A DNA stretch of 64,000 nt. Origin: Rhodobiaceae bacterium (GTDB lineage: Bacteria; Pseudomonadota; Alphaproteobacteria; Parvibaculales; Parvibaculaceae). The stretch lies in contig CP030277.1 of assembly GCA_003330885.1 (NCBI GenBank), positions 868,001 through 932,000 on the forward strand, given 5' to 3'. The position numbers and the translations under genes are program-made. Positions within the stretch are counted from its first letter, which is position 1; each line of letters begins with the position of its first letter. The notes beneath the pieces are model-generated. The model was given only the letters and a program-made list of their open reading frames with translations, was not told the origin of the DNA and ran no database searches. This document shows, piece by piece, positions 1-11,786 of this stretch.

Positions 1-294
1 AAACGCGGCGACATGAAGAAGTCGATGGAAAGCCTGATCCATCACTTCAAGCTCTATACCGAGGGCTATCACGTGCCTGCCGGTGAAGTGTACGCAGCCG
101 TTGAAGCGCCGAAAGGTGAATTTGGCGTCTATCTTGTTTCTGACGGGTCGAACAAGCCAAGCCGTTGCAAAATCAAAGCGCCGGGCTTTTCGCATCTGCA
201 GGCAATGGACTTTTTATGTAAGGGCTACATGCTCGCTGACGTCTCAGCGATCCTGGGCTCACTGGATATTGTGTTCGGGGAGGTTGACCGATGA
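1..294 (+). CDS. nuoD: NADH-quinone oxidoreductase subunit D, C-terminal part
   Basis: This is the last 97 codons of the 49-kDa subunit of respiratory complex I; the gene starts before the window. NuoD lies in the peripheral arm next to NuoB and NuoH and helps form the quinone-binding cavity. The visible part matches the conserved NuoD C-terminus: the segment [13 protein letters not shown], then the [17 protein letters not shown] block, and the closing [12 protein letters not shown]. The reading frame is open from base 1. The stop codon overlaps the nuoE start as ATGA (291-294), which indicates translational coupling inside the nuo operon. Confidence 0.97.
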   Translation, partial: KRGDMKKSMESLIHHFKLYTEGYHVPAGEVYAAVEAPKGEFGVYLVSDGSNKPSRCKIKAPGFSHLQAMDFLCKGYMLADVSAILGSLDIVFGEVDR

Positions 295-899
295 GTGTGC
301 GCAGACTGGACCCGAACCAGCCTGACAGTTTTGAGTTCACGGCAGAAAACAAAGCCTGGGCTGAAGGTCAGATCAAAAAATACCCAGACGGCCGGCAAGC
401 CTCTGCGATCATCGCGCTTCTATGGCGAGCGCAGAAACAGGCAGGCGGTTGGTTGCCTGAACCTGCAATTCGCTACATTGCAGACTTCCTCGACATGCCG
501 CACATGCGCGCCATGGAAGTTGTGACCTTCTACACCATGTTCAATCTGTCGCCGGTGGGTGAGCATTTCGTCCAGCTTTGTGGCACGACACCTTGCTGGT
601 TGCGCGGATCGGATGATCTGAAAGCAGTCTGCAAGAAGATGATCGGCGATGAGCGGCAGGTGTCCAGCGACGGCAAACTTTCCTGGATGGAAGTGGAGTG
701 CCTTGGGGCATGTGCTAACGCGCCCATGGTGCAGATCAATGACGACTTCTATGAAGATCTGGACGCTGAAAATTTTGAGAAGCTTCTAACGGACCTCAAG
801 GAAGGACGGCCTGTGAAGGTTGGTCCTCAGAGTGACCGCAAAGGGTCTGAGCCAGCAGGGCAGCTTACAAGCCTCACCGAAGTGGGGGGAGCTGACTAA
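291..899 (+). CDS. nuoE: NADH-quinone oxidoreductase subunit E
   Basis: The 24-kDa subunit of complex I (202 residues) carries the N1a [2Fe-2S] cluster and sits with NuoF and NuoG in the NADH-oxidising module. Thioredoxin-like ferredoxin ligands are visible as C97, C102, C137 and C141 (CGTTPC and CLGAC). The start overlaps the nuoD stop, and the stop TAA shares one base with the nuoF ATG, so the three genes are translationally linked. The C-terminal tail beyond about residue 175 (low complexity, S/G/E-rich) is longer than the enterobacterial protein and resembles the tails common in alphaproteobacterial and mitochondrial-type NuoE. Confidence 0.97.
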   Translation: MSVRRLDPNQPDSFEFTAENKAWAEGQIKKYPDGRQASAIIALLWRAQKQAGGWLPEPAIRYIADFLDMPHMRAMEVVTFYTMFNLSPVGEHFVQLCGTTPCWLRGSDDLKAVCKKMIGDERQVSSDGKLSWMEVECLGACANAPMVQINDDFYEDLDAENFEKLLTDLKEGRPVKVGPQSDRKGSEPAGQLTSLTEVGGAD

Positions 900-2194
900 T
901 GTTGCAGGACAAAGATCGCATCTTCACCAATCTTTACGGCCTGGACGACTATGGCCTTGAAGGCGCTCGTCGTCGCGGCGATTGGGACAATACAAAAGAC
1001 CTGATTGCAAAAGGCCGCGATTGGATCATCGACGAGATGAAACAATCTGGCCTGCGTGGTCGGGGTGGCGCTGGCTTCCCGACAGGGCTCAAATGGTCCT
1101 TCATGCCGAAGGAGTCCGATGGCCGCCCGCATTACCTCGTCGTCAATGCCGATGAGTCCGAACCGGGCACCTGTAAAGACCGCGAGATCATGCGGCACGA
1201 TCCGCACAAGCTCGTCGAAGGGTGCCTTGTTGCCGGTTTCGCCATGGGCGCAAACGCCGGATACATTTATGTACGCGGCGAATTCATCTTCGAGCGCGAG
1301 CAATTGCAGCGCGCTGTTGACCAGGCATATGACGCTGGCCTCTTAGGCAAGAATGCTGCTGACAGCGGTTGGGATTTTGATCTCTACGTTGTGCACGGCG
1401 CAGGTGCTTACATTTGCGGTGAAGAGACAGCGCTGATTGAAAGTCTTGAAGGCAAGAAGGGCATGCCGCGCCTGAAGCCGCCATTCCCAGCCAATGTGGG
1501 GCTCTATGGCGCGCCGACCACAGTAAACAATGTGGAAAGCATTGCAGTTGCTCCAACCATTCTGCGCCGTGGCGCATCCTGGTTTGGCGGGCTTGGTCGT
1601 CCGAACAATACCGGCACCAAAGTCTTTTCCATCTCCGGTCACGTGAACAATCCATGTAACGTTGAAGAAGAGATGGGCATTCCGCTGAAGGAACTCATTG
1701 AAAAGCATTGTGGCGGTGTCCGCGGCGGTTGGGACAACCTCCTCGCCGTCATCCCGGGTGGATCGTCTGTTCCGCTCCTGCCGAAAAGCATCTGTGATAC
1801 CGTCCTTATGGATTTTGACTCGCTGAAAGACGTGCAGTCTGGTCTCGGAACAGCAGCAGTCATCGTCATGGACAAATCCACCGACGTGATTAAAGCGATC
1901 GCCCGTCTCTCCGCTTTCTACAAGCATGAAAGCTGCGGCCAGTGCACCCCATGCCGGGAAGGCACCGGCTGGATGTGGCGCGTGATGGAGCGCCTTGTGA
2001 CGGGCGAAGCAGAAGTCGAAGAAATTGAAATGCTGTTGGACGTAACAAAGCGTGTGGAAGGTCACACGATTTGCGCCCTCGGTGATGCGGCCGCCTGGCC
2101 CGTCCAGGGGTTGATCCGGCATTTCCGGCCAGTGATTGAAGAGCGTATTGCGACCCGCAAGGCGGGTGGTGCAGCGCCGGTAGCGGCGGAGTAG
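899..2194 (+). CDS. nuoF: NADH-quinone oxidoreductase subunit F
   Basis: The 51-kDa subunit (431 residues) oxidises NADH with FMN and passes electrons to the N3 [4Fe-4S] cluster. The glycine-rich nucleotide/FMN loop [10 protein letters not shown] is at residues 54-63, and [13 protein letters not shown] at 167-179 belongs to the flavin site. The N3 ligands are C346, C349, C352 (SCGQCTPC) and C392. Length is normal for the family. The start overlaps nuoE by one base; nuoG begins four bases after the stop. Confidence 0.98.
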   Translation: MLQDKDRIFTNLYGLDDYGLEGARRRGDWDNTKDLIAKGRDWIIDEMKQSGLRGRGGAGFPTGLKWSFMPKESDGRPHYLVVNADESEPGTCKDREIMRHDPHKLVEGCLVAGFAMGANAGYIYVRGEFIFEREQLQRAVDQAYDAGLLGKNAADSGWDFDLYVVHGAGAYICGEETALIESLEGKKGMPRLKPPFPANVGLYGAPTTVNNVESIAVAPTILRRGASWFGGLGRPNNTGTKVFSISGHVNNPCNVEEEMGIPLKELIEKHCGGVRGGWDNLLAVIPGGSSVPLLPKSICDTVLMDFDSLKDVQSGLGTAAVIVMDKSTDVIKAIARLSAFYKHESCGQCTPCREGTGWMWRVMERLVTGEAEVEEIEMLLDVTKRVEGHTICALGDAAAWPVQGLIRHFRPVIEERIATRKAGGAAPVAAE

Positions 2195-2198
2195 ACCC

Positions 2199-4262
2199 AT
2201 GCCCAAACTCACAGTGGATGGCGTAGAAGTCGAAGTGGAAAACGGGGTCACCGTTTTGCAGGCCTGTGAAGAGGCCAATGCAGACGTGCCGCGCTTCTGT
2301 TACCACGAGCGTCTGTCGATTGCGGGCAACTGTCGTATGTGCCTTGTCGAGATTGAGAAATCTCCAAAGCCTGTCGCAAGTTGTGCCATGCCCGCTGCGG
2401 ACGGCATGGTTGTTCACACCAAGACTGAAACTGTGAAGCGCGCCCGCGAAGGTGTGATGGAATTCCTGCTCATCAACCACCCACTTGATTGCCCGATCTG
2501 TGACCAGGGCGGTGAATGCGACCTGCAGGACCAGGCAATGGCGTTCGGTGTCGATACGTCGCGCTTTGACGAGAACAAGCGCGCTGTCGAAGACAAAGAG
2601 ATGGGCCCGCTGGTTAAGACCATCATGACCCGCTGCATTCACTGCACACGCTGTGTTCGGTTTGTGCAGGAAGTAGCTGGCGTACCGGAAATCGGTGCGA
2701 TTGGGCGTGGTGAAGATATGGAGATCACGACCTATCTTGAAAAGTCGCTGACGTCTGAACTGTCCGGCAATGTGATTGATCTCTGCCCTGTGGGCGCGTT
2801 GACATCCAAGCCCTACGCTTTCACGGCGCGTCCCTGGGAATTGCGCAAGACCGAGTCCGTCGATGTGATGGACGCCGTTGGGTCGGCCATTCGGGTCGAT
2901 GCGCGCGGAAAAGAAGTCATGCGGGTGATGCCGCGTCTCAATGAAGACGTGAACGAAGAGTGGATCTCCGACAAGACACGCTTCATCTGGGACGGATTAA
3001 AATCTCAGCGTCTTGACCGTCCATATGTCCGTGAAAACGGCAAGCTGCGCGCTGCAAGCTGGAACGAAGCATTCGAGGCGATTGCGGCCAAAGCGAATTC
3101 GACAACGCCAGAAAAGATGGCGGCGATTGCCGGTGACTTGGCTTGCGTTGAAGGCATGGGTGCTCTGAAAGACCTGATGACCTCGCTTGGTGTAACAAGC
3201 CTGGACTGCCGTCAGGATGGAACCAAGCTGAATGCAGGCGATCGGGCATCTTATCTGTTCAACTCATCTATCGCTGGTATTGAAGACGCAGACGCGCTGC
3301 TCATCATTGGCAGCAACCCACGTACAGAAGCGCCGGTCCTGAATGCGCGCATCCGTAAGCGCTGGAGCCAGGGCGGATTGCCTGTCGGGATCGTTGGCGA
3401 AGATGCAGACCTTACCTATGACACAGAGCATCTAGGCGCTGGGCCACAGACGCTGAAAGAAATCGCAGATGGGTCTCACTCGTTTGCCCGTGTTCTTGAA
3501 GTTGCTGAACGCCCCATGATCATTCTGGGGCAGGGAGCGCTGACCCGTAGTGATGGCGCTGCGGTGCACGCAACAGCTCTTCAGATTGCTGAAAAGTCAG
3601 GCGCCATCTCTGCCAACTGGAATGGCTTCAACGTTCTTCATACGGCTGCGGCCCGCGTTGGCGGTCTGGACCTCGGCTTTGTGCCGGGCGAAGGTGGCAA
3701 AGATGTCGCCGGCATTCTGGATGCAGCAGCATCTGGCGATGTGGATTTTGTCTTCCTCCTTGGGGCGGACGAGATTGATACAAGTAAGCTTGAAAAAGCC
3801 TTTGTCATCTATCAGGGAACGCATGGGGACGCAGGCGCACATGCCGCTGATGTCATCCTGCCTGCAGCGACCTACACAGAAAAGAGCGCTCTCTGGGTGA
3901 ACACCGAAGGCCGCGTGCAGATGGGCCGCAGGGCAGCTTTCCCACCCGGGGATGCCAGAGAAGACTGGGCCATTCTCCGGGCACTGTCCGATGTGATGGG
4001 GCAGACACTTCCTTATGACAGCCTGCAGCAGCTTCGCGCGGCCCTCTTTGAGGTGCACCCGCATCTCGCACAGGTTGATACAGTTTCAAGTGCTGCAAGT
4101 GTGACCAGCGGACCTGGCGGCTCAATGGACGATGTGCCATTCAGCAACGCCATAACCGATTTCTACTTTACGAACCCGATTGCCCGAGCAAGCAAGATCA
4201 TGGCGGATTGTGCTGCGACCTACGGCAACAAAGAAGCAGGAGCGACCGGCACCAATGGCTGA
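2199..4262 (+). CDS. nuoG: NADH-quinone oxidoreductase subunit G
   Basis: The largest peripheral-arm subunit (687 residues) relays electrons from NuoF towards NuoI. Three N-terminal cluster sites are readable: a [2Fe-2S] ferredoxin site (C34, C45, C48, C62), the His-ligated [4Fe-4S] site (H94, C98, C101, C107) and a classical [4Fe-4S] site (C146, C149, C152, C196). The rest is a molybdopterin-oxidoreductase-like fold without catalytic function. At under 700 residues it is the short mitochondrial-type form found in alphaproteobacteria, rather than the roughly 900-residue enterobacterial form. The last eight bases overlap nuoH. Confidence 0.97.
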   Translation: MPKLTVDGVEVEVENGVTVLQACEEANADVPRFCYHERLSIAGNCRMCLVEIEKSPKPVASCAMPAADGMVVHTKTETVKRAREGVMEFLLINHPLDCPICDQGGECDLQDQAMAFGVDTSRFDENKRAVEDKEMGPLVKTIMTRCIHCTRCVRFVQEVAGVPEIGAIGRGEDMEITTYLEKSLTSELSGNVIDLCPVGALTSKPYAFTARPWELRKTESVDVMDAVGSAIRVDARGKEVMRVMPRLNEDVNEEWISDKTRFIWDGLKSQRLDRPYVRENGKLRAASWNEAFEAIAAKANSTTPEKMAAIAGDLACVEGMGALKDLMTSLGVTSLDCRQDGTKLNAGDRASYLFNSSIAGIEDADALLIIGSNPRTEAPVLNARIRKRWSQGGLPVGIVGEDADLTYDTEHLGAGPQTLKEIADGSHSFARVLEVAERPMIILGQGALTRSDGAAVHATALQIAEKSGAISANWNGFNVLHTAAARVGGLDLGFVPGEGGKDVAGILDAAASGDVDFVFLLGADEIDTSKLEKAFVIYQGTHGDAGAHAADVILPAATYTEKSALWVNTEGRVQMGRRAAFPPGDAREDWAILRALSDVMGQTLPYDSLQQLRAALFEVHPHLAQVDTVSSAASVTSGPGGSMDDVPFSNAITDFYFTNPIARASKIMADCAATYGNKEAGATGTNG

Positions 4263-5277
4263 GCTCTGGACCACATACGGCTTTCCGCTGTTTATCATTG
4301 TCGGCCAATCGCTGGGTGTTCTGGTGGGGCTGCTGCTCTTCACCGCTTACATTCTTTACGCTGACCGGAAGATTTTTGCCGCTGTTCAAATGCGCCGCGG
4401 ACCAAACGTGGTGGGTCCATGGGGACTTCTGCAATCCTTCGCCGACCTGACCAAGTTCCTCTTCAAAGAGGCGATCATTCCTTCAAGCGCCAATAAGGGC
4501 ATCTATCTTCTAGCGCCCGTGATCACGGCGACACTGGCCTTGAGCGCATGGGCAGTCATCCCCTTTGACGATGGCTGGGTTGTTGCCGATATCAATGTGG
4601 GGCTCCTCTACGTTCTCGCGTTTTCGTCCCTGGGTGTGTACGGCATCATCATGGGCGGATGGGCGTCCAACTCTAAATACCCCTTCATGGGTGCGCTCAG
4701 GTCTGCCGCGCAGATGGTGTCTTACGAGGTGTCGCTCGGCTTTATCGTCGTCTGTGTATTGATGACGGCAGGCTCGATGAACCTTTCGGATATTGTTCGG
4801 GCCCAAGATACAGGTGCTGGCATGTTCGGCTGGTACTGGCTCATTCATTTCCCAGCCTTCGTGATCTTCTTCATCTCAGCAATCGCTGAGACCAACAGAC
4901 CACCGTTTGATCTGCCGGAAGCGGAGTCCGAACTGGTTGCTGGCTACGCCACAGAATATTCGTCGACGCCGTTCCTACTCTTCTTCCTGGGCGAGTTCGT
5001 TGCGATCAATCTGATGGCGGCGATGGTGACAATCCTATTCCTTGGCGGCTGGCTGCCACCCTTTGATTGGGGACCACTGCATGCTGTTCCTGGCATCATC
5101 TGGTTTGTTCTCAAGGTCTGTTTCGTCTTTTTCCTCTTTGCGATGGTTCGCGCCTATGTGCCGCGCTACCGCTATGACCAACTGATGCGTTTGGGCTGGA
5201 AAGTTTTCCTCCCTCTATCGCTCGGCTGGGTCGTGGTGACAGCTGGTGTCCTGGTCGCGTTCGATCTTGCGCCATAA
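4255..5277 (+). CDS. nuoH: NADH-quinone oxidoreductase subunit H
   Basis: A membrane subunit of complex I (340 residues, about eight transmembrane helices) that joins the peripheral arm to the proton-pumping arm and forms part of the quinone entrance. Typical family blocks are [20 protein letters not shown] near the N-terminus and the acidic loop [20 protein letters not shown] in the second half. The ATG at 4255 is chosen because it begins with the usual MAELW, has an AGGAG at about 4238-4242, and overlaps the nuoG stop. An upstream in-frame ATG at 4180 would add 25 non-conserved residues. Confidence 0.96.
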   Translation: MAELWTTYGFPLFIIVGQSLGVLVGLLLFTAYILYADRKIFAAVQMRRGPNVVGPWGLLQSFADLTKFLFKEAIIPSSANKGIYLLAPVITATLALSAWAVIPFDDGWVVADINVGLLYVLAFSSLGVYGIIMGGWASNSKYPFMGALRSAAQMVSYEVSLGFIVVCVLMTAGSMNLSDIVRAQDTGAGMFGWYWLIHFPAFVIFFISAIAETNRPPFDLPEAESELVAGYATEYSSTPFLLFFLGEFVAINLMAAMVTILFLGGWLPPFDWGPLHAVPGIIWFVLKVCFVFFLFAMVRAYVPRYRYDQLMRLGWKVFLPLSLGWVVVTAGVLVAFDLAP

Positions 5278-5296
5278 CCTGAAGGAGAGCTGATCC

Positions 5297-5788
5297 ATGT
5301 CCAGTCTGACACAATCTGTACGCTCCCTGTTTCTGGTGGAGTTTGTTACAAGCTTTGTCCTGGCTCTGAAGTACTTCTTCGGGCCTAAGGCGACACTGAA
5401 CTATCCGTATGAAAAAGGCCTTCTAAGCCCGCGTTTCAGAGGGGAGCATGCGCTGCGCCGTTATCCGAACGGCGAAGAGCGCTGCATTGCCTGCAAGCTC
5501 TGCGAGGCGATTTGCCCAGCACAAGCCATCACGATTGAAGCTGGTCCCCGTCGCAATGACGGGACCCGGCGCACCGTGCGCTACGACATTGATATGACGA
5601 AATGCATCTATTGCGGCTTCTGTCAGGAAGCCTGCCCAGTGGATGCAATCGTTGAAGGACCAAACTTCGAATTCGCAACGGAAACACGCGAAGAGCTTTT
5701 CTACACAAAAGAGAAACTGCTTGATAACGGTGACCGCTGGGAACGCGAAATCGCTAAGAACATCGAACTCGACGCGCCATACCGGTAA
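5297..5788 (+). CDS. nuoI: NADH-quinone oxidoreductase subunit I
   Basis: A two-cluster ferredoxin subunit of complex I (163 residues) holding the N6a and N6b [4Fe-4S] clusters just before N2. Both CxxCxxCxxxCP motifs are intact: C63, C66, C69, C73 and C103, C106, C109, C113. A strong GAAGGAG lies about 9 bases before the ATG. The N-terminal 30 residues form the amphipathic membrane anchor typical of the bacterial and mitochondrial subunit. Confidence 0.98.
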   Translation: MSSLTQSVRSLFLVEFVTSFVLALKYFFGPKATLNYPYEKGLLSPRFRGEHALRRYPNGEERCIACKLCEAICPAQAITIEAGPRRNDGTRRTVRYDIDMTKCIYCGFCQEACPVDAIVEGPNFEFATETREELFYTKEKLLDNGDRWEREIAKNIELDAPYR

Positions 5789-5832
5789 GTGCCGGGGGCG
5801 GGTAACGCAACACGAGAGAGGGCAAAGGGGCA

Positions 5833-6447
5833 ATGATCGTCGCCACCATAGCTTTTTACATATTTGCAGGCGTCGCTATTGCTGCGGGCTTCATGGTTAT
5901 TGCTGCCCGTAATCCTGTGCATTCCGTGCTCTTTTTGATCCTGGCCTTCTTCAATGCGGCGGGTCTGTTCGTCCTCATGGGGGCCGAGTTCCTGGCGATG
6001 ATCTTGATCATCGTTTACGTGGGCGCTGTCGCAGTCCTGTTCCTCTTCGTGGTCATGATGTTGGACATCGATTTTGCAGAACTTCGCGAAGGCTTCCTGC
6101 AATACATGCCTGTCGGCGCATTGGTTGGGCTGATCGTCCTACTTGAACTTCTTTTGGTTGCGGGCACTTGGACGCTCGCACCTGAAGTCGCGTCGATAGC
6201 AGCGTCCCCAATTCCGCCAATGGCAGATGTGACCAATGCAGAGGCCATCGGTCAGGTGATGTACACGCAATATGTCTATTTCTTCCAGGCAGCCGGCATG
6301 GTTTTGCTGGTGGCCATGATCGGCGCCATCGTGCTGACGCTCCGGAAGAAGCCGGACGCACAAAGACAGAGTATTCCGGACCAGGTCGCTCGCACGGCCG
6401 AAACCGCAGTAGAACTTAAGAAGGTGGAGCCTGGCCAGGGCCTTTAG
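5833..6447 (+). CDS. nuoJ: NADH-quinone oxidoreductase subunit J
   Basis: A membrane-arm subunit of complex I (204 residues) homologous to mitochondrial ND6, with five predicted helices. The conserved helix-3 segment, including GAEFLAMILIIVYVGAVAVL, is present; this region contains the pi-bulge that moves during coupling. The C-terminal 30 residues after the last helix are charged and poorly conserved. GAGAGAGGG and AAGGGG precede the ATG. The gene is flanked by nuoI and nuoK in the normal order. Confidence 0.96.
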   Translation: MIVATIAFYIFAGVAIAAGFMVIAARNPVHSVLFLILAFFNAAGLFVLMGAEFLAMILIIVYVGAVAVLFLFVVMMLDIDFAELREGFLQYMPVGALVGLIVLLELLLVAGTWTLAPEVASIAASPIPPMADVTNAEAIGQVMYTQYVYFFQAAGMVLLVAMIGAIVLTLRKKPDAQRQSIPDQVARTAETAVELKKVEPGQGL

Positions 6448-6471
6448 GGGCTGGTCACGAGAGAAACGCAC

Positions 6472-6780
6472 ATGGAAATCGGTCTTGCACATTATCTGAC
6501 GGTGGCGGCGATCCTCTTCACGCTGGGGATTTTCGGCATCTTCCTGAACAGGAAGAACGTCATCATTATCCTCATGTCGATTGAGTTGATGCTCCTCGCC
6601 GTGAACATCAATCTGGTGGCGTTCTCCACGCATCTGGGCGATCTCACAGGGCAGATATTTGCCATGTTGGTTCTGACCGTCGCGGCTGCGGAAGCGGCCA
6701 TCGGTCTGGCGATCCTTGTTGTTTATTTCCGTAATCGCGGCTCCATCGCCGTCGAAGACATCAACCTGATGAAAGGCTGA
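6472..6780 (+). CDS. nuoK: NADH-quinone oxidoreductase subunit K
   Basis: A small membrane subunit of complex I (102 residues, three helices), the homologue of mitochondrial ND4L. The buried glutamates needed for proton transfer are visible in the segments [13 protein letters not shown] and [12 protein letters not shown]. Length is exactly typical. nuoL follows after seven bases. Confidence 0.97.
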   Translation: MEIGLAHYLTVAAILFTLGIFGIFLNRKNVIIILMSIELMLLAVNINLVAFSTHLGDLTGQIFAMLVLTVAAAEAAIGLAILVVYFRNRGSIAVEDINLMKG

Positions 6781-6787
6781 GCGGCAC

Positions 6788-8719
6788 ATGTACGAAGCAA
6801 TTGTCTTCCTTCCGCTCGTCGGATGTTTGATCGCTGGACTGTTTGGGCGCCAGATTGGTGTCACCGCATCACAGTGGGTGACCTGTGGCGGCCTTGTCAT
6901 CTCAGCTCTGTTGAGCTGGGTTGCGTTCTATAATGTGGCGCTTCAGGGCCAGGCTGAAACCATCCAGGTCCTGACCTGGATCGACAGCGGTTCCTTTGAA
7001 GCTGACTGGCGCCTACGCATCGATACGTTGACCGCGGTCATGCTGGTGGTCGTGACCAATGTGTCCGCGCTCGTGCACATCTATTCCGTTGGCTACATGA
7101 GCCACGACCCGCACCAGTCGCGCTTCTTTGCTTACCTCTCCCTCTTCACTTTTGCCATGCTGATGCTGGTAACGGCAGACAATCTGGTGCAGCTCTTCTT
7201 TGGCTGGGAAGGGGTGGGGCTCGCGTCCTATCTGCTGATTGGCTTCTGGTACAAAAAACCAACGGCCAATGCCGCCGCGATCAAAGCTTTTGTTGTGAAC
7301 CGGGTGGGGGACTTTGGTCTGATCCTCGGGCTATCCGCGATCTATCTGACCGTTGGCTCTGTCGAATATGACACGATCTTCGCAGCCATTCCGGGGCTGG
7401 CTGATGACAGCTTCATGTTCCTGGGCGCAGAGTTCCCAATCGTCACAACGATCTGCCTGCTGCTCTTCATGGGCGCCATGGGCAAGTCAGCGCAGTTCCT
7501 GCTTCACACCTGGTTGCCGGATGCGATGGAAGGCCCGACGCCTGTATCCGCGCTGATCCACGCGGCGACCATGGTGACGGCCGGCGTCTTCCTCGTTTGC
7601 CGCATGTCGCCACTCTTTGAGTTCTCGCAGGATGCACTCACCGTTGTCGTCTTTGTCGGGGCAACGACCGCTTTCTTTGCCGCGACAGTTGGCCTTGTTC
7701 AAAACGACATCAAGCGTGTGATCGCATACTCTACCTGTTCACAGCTGGGCTACATGTTCGTGGCCGCTGGCGTCGGGGCGTATGAAGTGGCGATGTTCCA
7801 CCTCTTTACCCACGCCTTCTTTAAGGCGCTCCTCTTCTTAGGCAGTGGATCTGTGATCCATGCCATGTCGGACGAGCAAGACATGCGCAAGATGGGCGGT
7901 CTCTACAAGTTTGTGCCTGTCACTTGGGTCATGATGTTGATCGGAACTTTGGCGCTCACGGGATTCCCGCTGACCGCGGGGTATTTCTCCAAGGATGCCG
8001 TAATTGAAGCCGCCTTCGCAGCTCAAAACCCTGTCCACATGTATGCCTTTTGGGCAACCGTTGTGGCTGCACTCTTTACGAGCTTCTATTCCTGGCGCCT
8101 TATTTTCATGACGTTCCATGGCAAGAGCCGCGCCTCGAACGAAGTGTTGAGCCATGCACATGAGAGCCCACCATCCATGATGATCCCGCTGTTCCTGCTG
8201 GCAGGTGGTGCTTTGGGGGCGGGTGCGATGTTCTCAAGCCTCTTTATCGGTGGCTCTGCAGAGGGCTTTTGGGCTGGCGCGATCTTCACGCTTGAAGGCA
8301 ACAATATTCTTGAGGACCTCCATCATGTTCCGGCCTGGGTGAAATTCTCGCCATTAGTGATGATGACCCTTGGATTTGTAACAGCTTGGTACTTCTATAT
8401 CCGCAGCCCGGAGACCCCGAAGGTGCTCGCGAAAGAACAGGAGCTTCTCTACAAGTTCCTGCTCAACAAGTGGTATGTGGATGAGATCTACGACTTCTTG
8501 TTCGTGAAGCCTGCCTTCTGGATTGGTCGCTTCTTCTGGAAACAGGGAGACGGGCGCACGATTGACGGGATTGGGCCGGACGGGATCGCTGCACGCGTCC
8601 TTGATGTGACGCGCGGCATTAATCGACTCCAAACCGGTTACGTTTATCACTATGCGTTTGCCATGCTTCTGGGCATTGCAGCTCTGACGACTTACTTCAT
8701 GTTCGGGGGTTCCCACTAA
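6788..8719 (+). CDS. nuoL: NADH-quinone oxidoreductase subunit L
   Basis: The distal antiporter-like, proton-pumping subunit (643 residues), homologous to ND5. Diagnostic segments are [19 protein letters not shown] with the channel glutamate, the [20 protein letters not shown] block with channel lysine and histidine residues nearby, and a long C-terminal lateral helix followed by a final anchoring helix. The stop TAA shares one base with the nuoM start. Confidence 0.97.
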   Translation: MYEAIVFLPLVGCLIAGLFGRQIGVTASQWVTCGGLVISALLSWVAFYNVALQGQAETIQVLTWIDSGSFEADWRLRIDTLTAVMLVVVTNVSALVHIYSVGYMSHDPHQSRFFAYLSLFTFAMLMLVTADNLVQLFFGWEGVGLASYLLIGFWYKKPTANAAAIKAFVVNRVGDFGLILGLSAIYLTVGSVEYDTIFAAIPGLADDSFMFLGAEFPIVTTICLLLFMGAMGKSAQFLLHTWLPDAMEGPTPVSALIHAATMVTAGVFLVCRMSPLFEFSQDALTVVVFVGATTAFFAATVGLVQNDIKRVIAYSTCSQLGYMFVAAGVGAYEVAMFHLFTHAFFKALLFLGSGSVIHAMSDEQDMRKMGGLYKFVPVTWVMMLIGTLALTGFPLTAGYFSKDAVIEAAFAAQNPVHMYAFWATVVAALFTSFYSWRLIFMTFHGKSRASNEVLSHAHESPPSMMIPLFLLAGGALGAGAMFSSLFIGGSAEGFWAGAIFTLEGNNILEDLHHVPAWVKFSPLVMMTLGFVTAWYFYIRSPETPKVLAKEQELLYKFLLNKWYVDEIYDFLFVKPAFWIGRFFWKQGDGRTIDGIGPDGIAARVLDVTRGINRLQTGYVYHYAFAMLLGIAALTTYFMFGGSH

Positions 8720-10257
8720 TGTTTGGAATTCCATGGCTCTCAATAATTACCTTCCTGCCGCTCGTCGGTGCGCTCTTCATCCTCACCATACCTAACAGTG
8801 TTGAGGTCTCTGCTCGGAATGCCCGTTGGGTGGCGTTCTGGACGACCGCAATCACCTTTGCTTTGTCCCTTGTTATTTGGGTAGGCTTCGATAAGACGAC
8901 AGCCGAATTCCAGTTTGTTGAGCAGGGCGAATGGCTCGGTGGTGCGATCAATTACCATATGGGTGTTGACGGCATTTCCATGCTGTTTGTGATCCTCACA
9001 ACTTTCCTGATGCCGTTCTGCATTCTGGCCAGTTGGGAAGCGATCAAGACCCGCGTGAAGGAATACATGATCGCATTCCTGATCCTGGAAACGCTGATGA
9101 TCGGCGTGTTCTGTTCTCTGGATCTGGTGCTCTTCTATCTCTTCTTTGAAGCTGGCCTCATTCCGATGTTCCTGATCATCGGTGTCTGGGGCGGCGCACG
9201 GCGCGTCTATGCAAGCTTCAAGTTCTTCCTCTACACGCTGGCCGGCTCCGTTCTCATGCTGCTGGCGATCATGGCCATGTATTGGCAGGTCGGCACGACA
9301 GACATTCCAACTCTGTTGGCCTATGACTTCCCGGCTGGCATGCAAACCTGGCTGTGGCTCGCCTTCTTCGCGTCCTTCGCGGTGAAAATGCCCATGTGGC
9401 CCGTGCACACCTGGCTGCCGGATGCTCACGTGGAAGCACCGACAGCGGGTTCAGTTATCCTTGCAGGCATCCTGTTGAAGATGGGCGGCTATGGCTTCCT
9501 GCGCTTCTCATTGCCCATGTTCCCCATTGCGTCGGACCTTTTCGCACCGATGGTTTTCGGGCTGTCTGTCATTGCGATCATCTACACCTCGCTGGTTGCG
9601 TTGGTGCAGGAAGACATGAAAAAGCTGATTGCTTATTCGTCCGTCGCGCATATGGGCTTTGTGACCATGGGCATTTTCGCGGCCACAACCCAAGGGGTGC
9701 AGGGCGGCATCTTCCAGATGCTCTCCCACGGCTGGGTCTCTGGCGCACTCTTCCTGTGTGTCGGGGTTGTCTATGACCGGATGCACACCCGCGAGATAGC
9801 GGCCTATGGGGGGCTCGTTAGTCGGATGCCGATCTACGCGTTTGCCTTTATGGTCTTCACCATGGCGAATGTGGGGCTGCCCGGCACCAGTGGGTTTGTT
9901 GGCGAATTCCTGACAATTGTTGGCGTGTTCCAGGTGAATTCCTGGGTCGCTCTGTTGGCGGCAACCGGGGTCATCTTGTCTGCCTGCTACGCGCTGTACC
10001 TCTATCGCCGTGTTGTCTTTGGCGAATTGGAAAAAGACACTTTGAAGAACATCAAAGATGTAAGCCCGAGAGAGCTTGCGACATTGGCGCCACTCATCGT
10101 TGCGACAATCTTCTTTGGTGTATACCCGCTGCCAATTTTGGATGTGACCGCCGTGTCCGTCGACAATCTGGTCGCGAACTACTCTGCCGCTGTGGAGGCC
10201 CATGAACTGGCCGGTGGCGGTACATTTGACTTTGCTTGGGCTGGCTTCGGCCGCTAA
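8719..10257 (+). CDS. nuoM: NADH-quinone oxidoreductase subunit M
   Basis: An antiporter-like proton-pumping subunit (512 residues), homologous to ND4. Family landmarks are [20 protein letters not shown] with the channel glutamate, [20 protein letters not shown], and a lysine-containing broken helix in [18 protein letters not shown]. It overlaps nuoL by one base and lies about 29 bases before nuoN. Confidence 0.97.
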   Translation: MFGIPWLSIITFLPLVGALFILTIPNSVEVSARNARWVAFWTTAITFALSLVIWVGFDKTTAEFQFVEQGEWLGGAINYHMGVDGISMLFVILTTFLMPFCILASWEAIKTRVKEYMIAFLILETLMIGVFCSLDLVLFYLFFEAGLIPMFLIIGVWGGARRVYASFKFFLYTLAGSVLMLLAIMAMYWQVGTTDIPTLLAYDFPAGMQTWLWLAFFASFAVKMPMWPVHTWLPDAHVEAPTAGSVILAGILLKMGGYGFLRFSLPMFPIASDLFAPMVFGLSVIAIIYTSLVALVQEDMKKLIAYSSVAHMGFVTMGIFAATTQGVQGGIFQMLSHGWVSGALFLCVGVVYDRMHTREIAAYGGLVSRMPIYAFAFMVFTMANVGLPGTSGFVGEFLTIVGVFQVNSWVALLAATGVILSACYALYLYRRVVFGELEKDTLKNIKDVSPRELATLAPLIVATIFFGVYPLPILDVTAVSVDNLVANYSAAVEAHELAGGGTFDFAWAGFGR

Positions 10258-10286
10258 CGCGCAAGACGTCTGGAGATACAGAGACT

Positions 10287-11783
10287 ATGGAAACCGCCCT
10301 CGCCATGCCGGACTTAGGTCCCGCCCTTGCGGAAATCATCCTTGCTGTCGGTGCAATGGCACTGCTCATGCTCGGTGTGTTCAGAGGTGATGGATCAAGC
10401 CGCGCGGTGAGCATCGGATCCATTGTGCTTCTGATTGCGGCGGCTTTTGCGGTCATCAGCCAGCCAGACGAACGGGTCCTGACTTTTGGTGGCGCCTTTG
10501 TGATGGATGGCTTCGCCATTGTCATGAAGTGTCTTGTGCTCGCAGGCTCAGCCGTTGCAATTCTTATGGCTCAGGGCTTCATGGCACGTGAGAACATTGA
10601 TCGGTTTGAGTTTCCGGTTTTGATCCTCCTTGCCACGCTGGGTATGATCATGATGGTCTCTGCGAACGGCCTCATCGCGCTCTATATGGGCCTGGAGCTG
10701 CAGAGCTTGGCGCTCTACGTCGTCGCGTCCTTCCATCGTGACAACACCCGCTCAACCGAGGCCGGCCTTAAATATTTCGTCCTTGGCGCTCTTGCCTCCG
10801 GCATGCTGCTTTACGGGTCATCGCTGATTTACGGCTTCTCGGGCACGACAAACTTTGATGTGCTCGCTGGCGTCATTGCACTGAATGGCATGTCGACAGG
10901 CCTCATTTTCGGGCTGGTTTTCCTGATGGCAGGTCTGGCGTTCAAAATCTCCGCCGTTCCGTTCCATATGTGGACGCCTGATGTGTATGAAGGCGCGCCA
11001 ACGCCGGTCACGGCCTTCTTCGCCGCAGCGCCGAAAATCGCAGCCATGGCGCTCTTCCTGCGTGTGATGTATGGCGGCTTCGCAGATGCCGTCTTCCAAT
11101 GGCAGCAGGTTGTTGTGTTCATCTCGATCGCCTCAATGGTGCTCGGTGCTTTCGCTGCGATAGGTCAGACCAACATCAAACGCCTGATGGCTTATTCTTC
11201 CATCGGGCATATGGGCTTTGCGCTTGTCGGGCTTGCCGCAGGCACACCCGAAGGCGTGAAGGGCGTGGTGATCTATCTCACCATCTACCTGATCATGAAT
11301 GCGGGCGTTTTCTGCTGCATCCTGGCCATGCGGCACAAAGAAGGACCGGTTGAAGAGATCTCTGACCTTGCGGGTCTGTCGCAGAACCAGCCCATGCTCG
11401 CGGCCGTCTTTGCGATGCTCATGTTCTCGCTTGCAGGCATACCGCCACTCGCCGGGTTCTTTGCAAAATTCTATGTCTTCCTCGCTGCCATCAATGCCGG
11501 GCTCTATGCCCTTGCGATTATTGGTGTTCTGGCGAGTGTCGTCGGAGCTTTCTACTACCTCCGTGTAGTGAAGATCATCTATTTCGATGACCCGGCTCCT
11601 GCGTTTGCCGGTCCCATGGGATCAGAGATCAGAGCTGTTCTCGCCGTTTCGGCCTTGTTCACGCTCCTGTTCATTCTTTACCCAACTCCTGTGTTGAAGA
11701 TGGCGGAAGGTGCTGCAAATTCTCTGGTTCCGACGGTGGAAGCAGCTGAAGCTCCTGCGGCGCCAGCTGAGACAGCGCACTAG
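10287..11783 (+). CDS. nuoN: NADH-quinone oxidoreductase subunit N
   Basis: The third antiporter-like subunit (498 residues), homologous to ND2. Conserved blocks are [35 protein letters not shown] and [19 protein letters not shown]. The ATG at 10287 ([17 protein letters not shown]) is preferred over an in-frame ATG at 10236, which lies inside nuoM and would add 17 unrelated residues. The C-terminus is an Ala/Glu/Pro-rich tail. It is the last gene of the complex I block, with birA only three bases downstream. Confidence 0.95.
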   Translation: METALAMPDLGPALAEIILAVGAMALLMLGVFRGDGSSRAVSIGSIVLLIAAAFAVISQPDERVLTFGGAFVMDGFAIVMKCLVLAGSAVAILMAQGFMARENIDRFEFPVLILLATLGMIMMVSANGLIALYMGLELQSLALYVVASFHRDNTRSTEAGLKYFVLGALASGMLLYGSSLIYGFSGTTNFDVLAGVIALNGMSTGLIFGLVFLMAGLAFKISAVPFHMWTPDVYEGAPTPVTAFFAAAPKIAAMALFLRVMYGGFADAVFQWQQVVVFISIASMVLGAFAAIGQTNIKRLMAYSSIGHMGFALVGLAAGTPEGVKGVVIYLTIYLIMNAGVFCCILAMRHKEGPVEEISDLAGLSQNQPMLAAVFAMLMFSLAGIPPLAGFFAKFYVFLAAINAGLYALAIIGVLASVVGAFYYLRVVKIIYFDDPAPAFAGPMGSEIRAVLAVSALFTLLFILYPTPVLKMAEGAANSLVPTVEAAEAPAAPAETAH

Positions 11784-11786
11784 GGA